A stretch of 11,820 nt of DNA from positions 1 through 11,820 of the forward strand of contig DAHVFL010000098.1 in assembly GCA_027316975.1 (NCBI GenBank), read 5' to 3'. The position numbers and the translations under genes were made by a program. Under the pieces are notes generated by a model. It made no database searches. It was not told where the DNA came from and saw nothing but the letters and a program-made list of their open reading frames with translations. Below are positions 6,469-11,820 of this stretch, piece by piece; position 1 is the stretch's first letter; each line of letters starts with the position of its first letter. This DNA comes from Chloroflexota bacterium (GTDB lineage: Bacteria; Chloroflexota; Ktedonobacteria; Ktedonobacterales; Ktedonobacteraceae).

Positions 6469-7557
6469 TTATTGGCCGGGAGCGCGGTGAACAAGGTTCC
6501 AGAACTCCTGGTCGCCTTGATAAGACTGGCCTGTCGAGGTGTTCTGGATAAGCTGGCAGCTTCCTTCGTACACCTCGGCCTGGAGAATTGGCAGGCTCCA
6601 CTGCGAGAAATGAAAGTTGTAGAGGGTACCCTTCCCTGCCACTTTATCTGCTTCTGAAGGGCAATCTCGCGGCGTTTGCGCCGGTTGAAGCGTGTTGAAC
6701 TTTATATAGAATTGCTCTATGAAGGTCATGTTCTTCAAAACCTGCGAGCTTGAAGAACCGCTCTTCTGTATACTGAGCGTGGTGGCATCAGGACGCGCCG
6801 GCGCGAAGGTGGCTCCGGCCAGGGTCTCATTCAGCAGGCGCTTGAACTGGTCGTTCAATGTGTAGAGACCGGTACGTGATTGCCGGTTGCCATTGAGCGA
6901 TATGAGGTTGCGCTGCAAGTCGATGGCAGAAGGTATCTCCTGGTTAGCCGCATGGAAGACGATTTGATATGCGGGAGGACCTTGCAGGTATGCTGTGTTT
7001 GGGGAAGCAAGTGGCAGCGCCAGGATCGCGTCATAGAGGCGTTGAGCAGTCTCGATAGAGGTAACGCGCGTGGTGAGAGGCGTTTGGCCTGTTGGAGGCA
7101 CGCGCATGACGGCCAGCCACTGCACGCTGGCAGCGGGCGATGCGTGGTAGATAGCCTGGTCGAGTTGCGCCCAGAAATCTGAGCTTGCCACCCGGTCACG
7201 TGGCTCTCCCTTGATCGAGACCGGCTTACACCCGTATCGCGCTGCAGTGACCGTCACCAGTGGCTTGCCGACTTGATTAAACGTCAGCGTATAGTACGGC
7301 CCACCATCAGCGGTACAGGGCTGGTTATCGGGCATCTGGGGCAGCCCGTAAATAGTCGCGTAAAGCTGCTGCGCCATGCTCGCGACAGGCAGGGTCAGGG
7401 TCTTCTTTCCGCTAACTACGTCATTGATCTGGATGCTCACACTATCAGGTTTGCCCGGTGGCACGTTTCCTGTGCCTGAATTTGTGCCACACCCACTGAG
7501 GAAGACTAGAAATCCCACAAGCGAGAGGCAAGATACGAGCGTCAAACTGTTTTTCAT
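6469..7557 (-). CDS. Lipoprotein with three related repeats
   Basis: The N-terminus MKNSLTLVSCLSLVGFLVFL followed by SGC is a lipoprotein signal with lipobox LSGC at 20-23, so the mature protein is anchored outside the membrane at C23; a short Gly/Pro/Ser linker follows. The rest reads as three units of about 85 residues (53-135, 162-246, 271-358). Each has a helix ending in LY/FY.xI/xF.xL, a middle YxLxF or YxIxF strand, and an end FW.xL..A or FKRLLNE. Units 1 and 3 each have two cysteines (C81/C110, C299/C334), perhaps disulfides; unit 2 has none. I do not recognise the family. The ATG lacks a good SD (only AGAG directly before it), but the signal peptide fits this start. Confidence 0.78.
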   Translation of the reverse strand: MKNSLTLVSCLSLVGFLVFLSGCGTNSGTGNVPPGKPDSVSIQINDVVSGKKTLTLPVASMAQQLYATIYGLPQMPDNQPCTADGGPYYTLTFNQVGKPLVTVTAARYGCKPVSIKGEPRDRVASSDFWAQLDQAIYHASPAASVQWLAVMRVPPTGQTPLTTRVTSIETAQRLYDAILALPLASPNTAYLQGPPAYQIVFHAANQEIPSAIDLQRNLISLNGNRQSRTGLYTLNDQFKRLLNETLAGATFAPARPDATTLSIQKSGSSSSQVLKNMTFIEQFYIKFNTLQPAQTPRDCPSEADKVAGKGTLYNFHFSQWSLPILQAEVYEGSCQLIQNTSTGQSYQGDQEFWNLVHRAPGQ

Positions 7558-7669
7558 CTCTATGGCTGCTTTCTTCCAGGCCTCGCAATAAAGAACAAAA
7601 TACCTCTGTCAGAGAGACGCGCTGAGGACAATGTTAGTTCCACCTGCTCCATGTTTGTGAATTATGACG

Positions 7670-7711
7670 AAAAAAACCAGCAGGATAAGATGGGAGTCTT
7701 GATCGCGCTGG
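7670..7711 (-). terminator. Weak candidate terminator after the VIT1-like gene
   Basis: On the - strand CCAGC and GCTGG (7707-7711 and 7677-7681) flank a 25-base loop and are followed by seven T's (7670-7676). The stem has only 5 bp, so the call rests mainly on the T-run. Confidence 0.25.
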
Positions 7712-7762
7712 CATCGGACGCCATATTATGTCGCTGGCATACACTATGTGGTCGTCGCCAGT

Positions 7763-8380
7763 TCAAGCGTTTCCGAAGATGAGCGCAGCTGTAAAGACCA
7801 GCGCGCCTCCACCGACCACCTGCACCATCGACAGCCACCACTTTGTGCCAAAGAAGCGGTAACGTATCACCGCGATCGCGAGCAGTTCCACGGCTACTAC
7901 AACGTAGGCGATCAACAACGCGATACGTAAATTCTGCACGAGGAAAGGCAGGGTATGTAATGAGCCTCCTAAAAAGGTCATGCCGCCCGTAATTAAGCCG
8001 CGCAGCACCGGGCTACCACGCCCGGTCAGTTCACCGTTGTCGGAAAGCGCTTCCGAAAAGGCCATGCTAATTCCCGCTCCGGTAGCTGCCGCCATGCCTA
8101 TCAGAAAGGCCGTAAACGGGCGATGTGTGGCAAAGGCCGTTGCGAAAATAGGGGCCAGTGTGGAGACCGAGCCGTCCATTAGCCCCGCCAATCCCGGCTG
8201 CACTACCCGCAGGAGAAAACGGCGCGACGCATCGTCACCGCTCGCCGCATCTTTGATCGATGCGACCGTCTCTGAAACCGGTGTGGCAGCCTCCTGCTGA
8301 GAACTCTCCTGAGGTGGTGTCGTTCTATGTTGTTGCTCTGAATCGAGCGGGTGCGTTCCTTTACTCCAATTTTTTGCCAT
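7763..8380 (-). CDS. VIT1/CCC1-family Fe/Mn transporter-like membrane protein
   Basis: I start at the ATG at 8380 (MAKNWSKGTH): GAGGAG lies 8 bases upstream, while a longer frame from 8455 would run through the promoter. Residues 1-55 are hydrophilic and Gln/Ser-rich. Then come five hydrophobic segments (about 64-84, 89-109, 125-148, 150-174, 182-203). The first carries the LAGLMDGSVSTLAPI motif, and FSEALSDNGELTGRG (108-122) follows the second; both are typical of VIT1/CCC1-type proteins that move iron or manganese, either out of the cell or into a store. It is divergent from the DtxR-like regulator and shares its control region, which strongly supports a role in metal homeostasis. The direction of transport is inferred. 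Confidence 0.85.
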   Translation of the reverse strand: MAKNWSKGTHPLDSEQQHRTTPPQESSQQEAATPVSETVASIKDAASGDDASRRFLLRVVQPGLAGLMDGSVSTLAPIFATAFATHRPFTAFLIGMAAATGAGISMAFSEALSDNGELTGRGSPVLRGLITGGMTFLGGSLHTLPFLVQNLRIALLIAYVVVAVELLAIAVIRYRFFGTKWWLSMVQVVGGGALVFTAALIFGNA

Positions 8381-8416
8381 TCCTTCATCTCCTCTGATTA
8401 CTAGCGATCCTCCTCC

Positions 8417-8445
8417 ATTATACCATATTCTAACTTTTATTTTCA
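8417..8445 (-). promoter_or_regulatory. Predicted promoter of the VIT1-like gene
   Basis: On the - strand TGG-TATAAT (8417-8425) is an extended -10, with TGAAAA (8440-8445) 17 bases upstream as a poor -35. A half-site like the DtxR box (CTAACTT, + strand 8430-8436) lies in the spacer, so the same regulator might act here. Confidence 0.5.
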
Positions 8446-8456
8446 TTCGTATCAAC

Positions 8457-8484
8457 TTGACAATTAGCCTGGATTTATTATAGT
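8457..8484 (+). promoter_or_regulatory. Promoter of the DtxR-family regulator
   Basis: TTGACA (8457-8462) and TATAGT (8479-8484) are 16 bases apart. The start of transcription falls near 8491, inside the DtxR-box-like operator, giving a leader of about 44 bases. Confidence 0.65.
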
Positions 8485-8485
8485 A

Positions 8486-8504
8486 TTAGGTGAGCCTAAC
8501 TTAG
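8486..8504 (+). promoter_or_regulatory. DtxR/IdeR-type operator
   Basis: TTAGGTGAGCCTAACTTAG matches the DtxR/IdeR consensus TTAGGTTAGSCTAACCTAA at 16 of 19 positions. It lies immediately downstream of the -10, where bound repressor would block the regulator's own promoter. This implies autoregulation, and perhaps joint control of the divergent transporter. Confidence 0.75.
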
Positions 8505-8534
8505 AGTTGGCTACTAGTATGAAGGTCACATTTT

Positions 8535-9275
8535 ATGCAAGAGTGTCTTTCTGCTTCTGAACAAGAATATCTGAAGACCGTTCTACTTGTGCAGCAGAAA
8601 ACAGGCCATGTCACCATACAGGCGCTGGCGGCGAGAATGGAGATCAAACCGGCTTCCGTTTCGGCCATGATCCGGCGCCTGGCTCAGGACGAGGACGCGC
8701 AGGGAGCGTATGTGATGCATACACCATATCAGGGGGTGACACTGACCCGGCGGGGGGAGAAGGTGGCGATGGAACTGCTGCGTCACCAGCGCCTGCTCGA
8801 ATTGTTCCTGGCTACCACCCTGGATATGTCCTGGGAGCAGGTGCATGATGAGGCCGAGCATCTCGCGCCTTTCATCTCGGAAGACCTGGAAGAACGTATC
8901 GCGGCCAGGCTTGGTCATCCCGCGCGCGACCAGCATGGCGACCCGATTCCCAGCCGCGAGGGCATCGTTGACCTCACCGACGATATGCCGCTAAGCGCGC
9001 TCGAAGTGGGAATGCAGGCAAAGGTAGTGCGAGTTCCTGATGAAGACCCTGCCCTATTGCGCTACCTCGCTACGCTCGGCCTGATTCCGGGGGCCTGGAT
9101 CACTGTCGAGGCGCGCACCCCCTATGGAGATATTCTGACAGTGCGCATGGGTGAAGCGACCCACCCGCTCGCCGGCGAGGTAGCGAGGGGAGTCTCGATC
9201 AGCGCCATGAGCAGGCGCAGCGCGCAGGCAAGCCTGGAAGAGCAGGAAAGAAAACACGAAAAGTTTCTAACGTAG
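8535..9275 (+). CDS. DtxR-family metal-dependent regulator with FeoA-like domain
   Basis: GAAGG (8521-8525) precedes this ATG by 9 bases. Residues 5-75 are the winged helix (SASEQEYLKTVLLVQQKTGH, IQALAARMEIKPASVSAMIR), 76-135 the dimer/metal domain ending LGHPARDQHGDPIPS, and 152-225 a FeoA/SH3-like domain (MPLSALEVGMQAKVVRV ... LGLIPGAWITVEART). Length fits the long DtxR/IdeR-type group. Against DtxR, H98 is kept (H104) and E83 is kept (E89), but M10 is E11, H79 is Q85, C102 is E108, E105 is A111 and H106 is P112, so the usual primary metal site is not intact. It probably represses itself and the divergent VIT1-like gene through the box at 8486-8504; which metal it senses is open. The region after the gene converges on the kinase gene with a 41-base gap and no clear terminator. 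Confidence 0.9.
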   Translation: MQECLSASEQEYLKTVLLVQQKTGHVTIQALAARMEIKPASVSAMIRRLAQDEDAQGAYVMHTPYQGVTLTRRGEKVAMELLRHQRLLELFLATTLDMSWEQVHDEAEHLAPFISEDLEERIAARLGHPARDQHGDPIPSREGIVDLTDDMPLSALEVGMQAKVVRVPDEDPALLRYLATLGLIPGAWITVEARTPYGDILTVRMGEATHPLAGEVARGVSISAMSRRSAQASLEEQERKHEKFLT

Positions 9276-9316
9276 AAATCTGGCAACCTCTTCTCATTCT
9301 AAAATCGCCCACCGCG

Positions 9317-10237
9317 TCATGCAGCGAGCGTATGATCAGCCAGGACTTCATCGATGGCGCGGCGAGCGATGCCTGCGAGGACGGGGTTGGTACTCTGGTA
9401 GTAGGGGAGGGCGATCAGCCCGACGGACAGCGCCCAGCCGCGACCTCGTGCCCATGTCGCGTCATCGACCACTAGCGCTGCGCGGAAAACGTCACGGGTT
9501 TGAGCGGAGAGGAGATTCCACGCAACTTGCAAGTCGCAAGCAGGATCACCCACGCCCATACACCCGAAGTCGATGACAGCGCTGAGCCGACCATGTTGGA
9601 CCAGCAGGTTAAGAGGTGACAGGTCCCCATGAATCCAGACGGGCGGGCCGCTCCACGCTGGTGACTGGAGGGCTGTGTCCCACGCCGCGCTCACAGCGCC
9701 GGTATCAAGTATGCTGTCCAGGGAGGCGATTGCAGCGCGGGTCTCAACGTCTCGCGTTGCCAGAGGCAGGCCGCGGAAGGAGTTGTGCGACCTAGGGGAC
9801 GGCCCATCCGTGGGATCGATCCGCTGCAAGACCGTTATGAAATGTGCCAGATCACGCGCCGCCTGGGCTGGATCGGCGATGCGCTCGTTAGTCGCGTTCT
9901 CGCCCTTCAGCCACCGGTAGACGGACCACTGCCAGGGATAGCCATCACCAGGTGTCCCCTTCGCGAGTGGGACAGGAATGGCAAGCGGGAGGCGCGGGGC
10001 AAGCCTCGGCAGCCACTGGCGCTCTTTGTCCGCTTGCCCGGTGGCACCTTCGATGCGGGGGAATCGCACGGCCATGTCGGAGCCTACCCGATAGATCGCG
10101 TTGTCGGTGCCAGCGGAGCGGACCGGCGCGATGGGAAGGTCTGCCCACTGTGGAAACTGCGCCGTGAGCAAGCGGCGCACCAGAGCGGCATCGATGTCCA
10201 CCTCGTCGATATGCATTTTGCCAGAGGACATGAGCAT
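9317..10237 (-). CDS. Aminoglycoside phosphotransferase-family kinase
   Basis: The catalytic core is HGDLSPLN (Brenner-type loop; catalytic Asp is residue 205 and Asn 210 counted from the 10237 start), followed by AVIDFG (metal-binding Asp 223). The N-lobe has GTDNAIYRVG and MAVRFPR, and the C-terminal part has GVGDPACDL and a WARGRGWALS helix. Length (306 aa) suits the family, which phosphorylates aminoglycosides or other small hydroxylated molecules; the substrate cannot be read from sequence. The start is uncertain: ATG 10237 has GAAAG 6 bases upstream, ATG 10216 gives the family-like MHIDEVDID but lacks an SD, and the longest frame begins at 10309. It shows no link to the metal genes. Confidence 0.85.
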   Translation of the reverse strand: MLMSSGKMHIDEVDIDAALVRRLLTAQFPQWADLPIAPVRSAGTDNAIYRVGSDMAVRFPRIEGATGQADKERQWLPRLAPRLPLAIPVPLAKGTPGDGYPWQWSVYRWLKGENATNERIADPAQAARDLAHFITVLQRIDPTDGPSPRSHNSFRGLPLATRDVETRAAIASLDSILDTGAVSAAWDTALQSPAWSGPPVWIHGDLSPLNLLVQHGRLSAVIDFGCMGVGDPACDLQVAWNLLSAQTRDVFRAALVVDDATWARGRGWALSVGLIALPYYQSTNPVLAGIARRAIDEVLADHTLAA

Positions 10238-10311
10238 TTTTCGCTTTCGGTAGGTTCGTGTGTTCTGATGAACAAGAGGCTTCCATGAAGCCCGGAGGCA
10301 TGATACCACAA

Positions 10312-10358
10312 TTATAGAAATGAGGCGGATGGTTTCTCCATCCGCCTCATTTCTATAA
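10312..10358 (-). terminator. 21-bp perfect inverted repeat, likely terminator with embedded -10
   Basis: Arms 10312-10332 and 10338-10358 match perfectly over 21 bp around a 5-base loop. It lies 6 bases after the stop of the - strand 69-aa gene. The T-run is weak (the arm ends TCATTTCTATAA). TATAAT on the - strand (10311-10316) in the arm could serve as the -10 of the kinase gene, but no good -35 fits, so that part is weak. Confidence 0.6.
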
Positions 10359-10364
10359 CACTCA

Positions 10365-10574
10365 CTACGAGAGAGAAGCTTCGTGCCGGTGGTTCGTCCG
10401 TTGCAGGCGCGAACCCAGTTCTACCAGCAAGGTGCCGAATTTATCCGCGGCATTTTCTACGAAGGTTGGCGACTTTTCAGTTTGAACCGGCTTGCGGCTC
10501 TGCTGCAAAGCGTGACGGATCTCAGCTTGACGGGTAGCGACCAGCTTTTCATAGAGGTACGGGTTGTTTGACAT
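10365..10574 (-). CDS. Small hypothetical protein, 69 aa
   Basis: AAAGGAG, 8 bases before the ATG, is a strong SD, and the frame is followed by a hairpin. The protein begins MSNNPYLYEKLVATRQAEIR, with a helix over about 5-35, a Lys/Pro/Thr linker (28-36), and a basic C-terminus (SRLQRTNHRHEASLS). There is no signal peptide or membrane segment. I do not recognise the family. It faces the WYL regulator across a short shared control region, so it may be regulated by it. Confidence 0.65.
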   Translation of the reverse strand: MSNNPYLYEKLVATRQAEIRHALQQSRKPVQTEKSPTFVENAADKFGTLLVELGSRLQRTNHRHEASLS

Positions 10575-10621
10575 TGCGCTTGCTCCTTTTTGCTACTGGT
10601 TTGTTTCTTTCATCTATTTCA

Positions 10622-10627
10622 AGTATA
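10622..10627 (-). promoter_or_regulatory. Predicted -10 of the 69-aa gene
   Basis: TATACT on the - strand, about 48 bases before the ATG. The expected -35 falls at about 10644-10650, inside the dyad at 10644-10659; no strong -35 is seen. Confidence 0.35.
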
Positions 10628-10641
10628 CTCTGATAAGAGGA

Positions 10642-10659
10642 TATAATCAGTCCTGATTA
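10642..10659 (+). promoter_or_regulatory. -10 of the WYL gene with overlapping operator dyad
   Basis: TATAAT (10642-10647) overlaps TAATCAGTCCTGATTA (10644-10659), a perfect 7-2-7 inverted repeat. It covers the predicted start point of the WYL gene and the -35 region of the divergent gene, a fitting place for a shared operator. The -35 of the + promoter is poor. Confidence 0.5.
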
Positions 10660-10691
10660 AGATGAATTTTTGGCAAAAAGGGAAAATTGCT

Positions 10692-11672
10692 ATGTATCAT
10701 CCAACGACGCGCGTGCTGACGGTGCTTGAATTGCTGCAATCGCACCGGCAAATGAGCGGGCCGAAACTGGCTGAACGGTTGGAGGTAGATGTGCGCAGCG
10801 TGCGCCGCTATATTCTGATGTTACAGGAATTGGGCATACCTATCGAGGGGGAGCGCGGGCGGTATGGCAATTATCGCCTGCGGCGCGGCTTCAAAATGCC
10901 TCCTTTGATGTTTACGGAAGAGGAGGCGCTGGCCCTCACGCTGGGACTCCTGACGGCGAAACGAGTGGGGATAGCCATGACCACTCCTTCGGTCGAGGGG
11001 GCGCTGGCAAAGATCGAGCGGGTACTGCCCGAAGTTGTACGCGAGCAGGTGCAGGCGGTGCAGGAAACACTGGTGCTCAATATCTCATCGTCGCAACTTA
11101 CACGATCAGCGCCCGGAAGCTCGGTGGTGCTCACCTTTAGCATGGCAACGCAGCAGGAAAAGCGCGTCTGGATGCGCTACCGCGCCAGCCAGGCAAATGA
11201 AACAGAGCGAGCCGTCGATCCTTACGGGCTGATCTTCCAGGCAGGACTCTGGTATACCATAGGCTACTGCCACCTGAGGCAAGATGTGCGGATATTCCGC
11301 CTGGATCGCGTGCTGCACGTCGAACCGCGCGAGGAAAGCTTTACGCGCCCGCCCGGCTTCGACGCCCTGGATTACCTGCGGCGCTCTATCGCGACTATGC
11401 CGGATACCTGGAAGGTGGAGGTGTTGCTGGAGATACCTATGGAAGAGGCCGAGCGGCAAATACCGCCAACCATGGCAATGCTTGAACAGTCTCCCAACGG
11501 TGTGATAATGAGCACCTATACGCAATCGCTCGACTGGATGGCGCATTTCCTGGTGAGCTTGCGCTGCCCCCTGGTTGTGCGCGAGCCAGACGAACTTCAC
11601 GGAGCGTTGCGGGCAGTCGCAGCGGAGATCGTACAACTGGCGGAACGCGGCGAATCACCGGAAAGACTGTAG
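10692..11672 (+). CDS. HTH-WYL domain transcriptional regulator
   Basis: I prefer ATG 10692 over 10662: it follows AAAAGGGA and gives the family-typical MYHPTTRVLTVLELLQSHRQ, whereas 10662 lies only about 8 bases from the predicted transcription start. Residues 5-62 are a DeoR-type (HTH_11) domain (MSGPKLAERLEVDVRSVRRY). Residues about 147-215 are the WYL domain: ERAVDPYGLIFQAGLWYTIGY with WYT at 187-189 in place of WYL, and RIFRLDRV (200-207), which binds a ligand, probably a nucleotide or nucleic acid. A WCX-like C-terminal part follows (about 238-318). Length 326 aa is normal. It likely controls itself and the divergent 69-aa gene. Its last codons and TAG (11670-11672) overlap the first copy of the 3' repeat. 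Confidence 0.9.
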   Translation: MYHPTTRVLTVLELLQSHRQMSGPKLAERLEVDVRSVRRYILMLQELGIPIEGERGRYGNYRLRRGFKMPPLMFTEEEALALTLGLLTAKRVGIAMTTPSVEGALAKIERVLPEVVREQVQAVQETLVLNISSSQLTRSAPGSSVVLTFSMATQQEKRVWMRYRASQANETERAVDPYGLIFQAGLWYTIGYCHLRQDVRIFRLDRVLHVEPREESFTRPPGFDALDYLRRSIATMPDTWKVEVLLEIPMEEAERQIPPTMAMLEQSPNGVIMSTYTQSLDWMAHFLVSLRCPLVVREPDELHGALRAVAAEIVQLAERGESPERL

Positions 11673-11698
11673 GGACGCGATTCATCGCGTCCGCCCCA
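11657..11698 (+). repeat. 42-nt palindromic repeat, copy 1 (supplies WYL stop codon)
   Basis: It contains TGTAGGG followed by GGACGCGATTCATCGCGTCC, a 9-2-9 perfect palindrome overlapping it. The TAG within it ends the WYL gene, and its first 12 bases are coding. It differs from copy 2 at one base (A11666/G11738). Confidence 0.85.
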
Positions 11699-11728
11699 AG
11701 GGTTTATGGCTGTTGGAGGATAATGTGT

Positions 11729-11770
11729 ACCGGAAAGGCTGTAGGGACGCGATTCATCGCGTCCGCCCCA
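11729..11770 (+). repeat. 42-nt palindromic repeat, copy 2
   Basis: It is identical to 11657-11698 except for one base, including the ACCGGAAAG that is coding sequence in copy 1. The two copies are offset by 72 bases. This suggests a local duplication reaching into the gene's end, not only insertion of a repeat. Confidence 0.85.
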
Positions 11771-11787
11771 GATCGGCGCTGCACGGA

Positions 11788-11814
11788 GCGGACGCGATGA
11801 ATCGCGTCCCTACA
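11788..11814 (-). repeat. Inverted partial copy of the 3' repeat
   Basis: This is an exact reverse complement of 11740-11766 over 27 bases, with 21 bases between, so copies 2 and 3 could form a long hairpin. It may act as a transcription-end or mRNA-stabilising structure, but there is no T-run. The sequence stops 6 bases later at the window edge. Confidence 0.85.
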
Positions 11815-11820
11815 ATCACC

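Noticed and set aside
7706..7740. Direct repeat CGCTGGCAT (7706-7714 and 7732-7740)
   Set aside because: Nine bases in non-coding sequence, easily by chance, and no associated signals.
8203..8388. 61-aa - strand frame starting directly at GAGGAG
   Set aside because: Its ATG touches the SD with no spacing, while the VIT1-like ATG 8 bases on is ideally placed and has family motifs.
9785..10288. 167-aa + strand frame
   Set aside because: It is antisense to the kinase gene and has no motifs or SD.
11657..11820. CRISPR array at the right end
   Set aside because: Only two direct copies with a 30-base gap, plus one inverted, and the unit is a long palindrome. This is a REP-like repeat, not an array with spacers.

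Overview
The window is bacterial, with moderate GC, SD-type ribosome binding sites and short gaps between genes. The most likely source is a spore-forming, actinomycete-like Chloroflexota (Ktedonobacteria-type). I infer this from the gene styles (WYL regulators, lipobox proteins, VIT1-like transporter beside a DtxR-like regulator) and from the dispersed GC-rich palindromic repeats. No rRNA, tRNA, CRISPR array or transposase gene was found.

Region 1 (1-1659, + strand) looks accessory or phage/plasmid-like and is more AT-rich at 285-854. A possible C-terminal fragment of an upstream gene runs to 121. It is followed by a 72-aa protein, then an HNH-type endonuclease whose start overlaps the previous stop, then a protein joining an excisionase/MerR-like HTH to a GNAT acetyltransferase. 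The last gene appears to start at a TTG inside the 3' end of the HNH gene.

Region 2 (1697-4093, - strand) is the most unusual gene: a complete cysteinyl-tRNA synthetase fused in one frame to a family-2 glycosyltransferase-like domain and a tail with 17 histidines in 45 residues. It has a long leader carrying a perfect 22-bp palindrome. Next to it, a strong extended -10 promoter drives a 63-aa gene through a leader of about 180 nt that can form two mutually exclusive hairpins; a textbook terminator follows.

Region 3 (4865-7557, - strand) holds a YqeY/GatB-like protein, an unrecognised 313-aa protein, and a lipoprotein built of three related repeats.

Region 4 (7763-9275) is a divergent metal-homeostasis pair. 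A VIT1/CCC1-type transporter faces a DtxR-family regulator with a FeoA-like C-terminal domain. A 16/19 match to the DtxR/IdeR box sits on the regulator's transcription start. The regulator lacks several canonical metal ligands.

Region 5 (9317-11820) has an aminoglycoside phosphotransferase-like kinase, a 69-aa protein and a divergent WYL-type regulator. The last two share a promoter region with a perfect 7-2-7 dyad. The window ends in three copies of a palindromic repeat, the first of which supplies the stop codon of the WYL gene.
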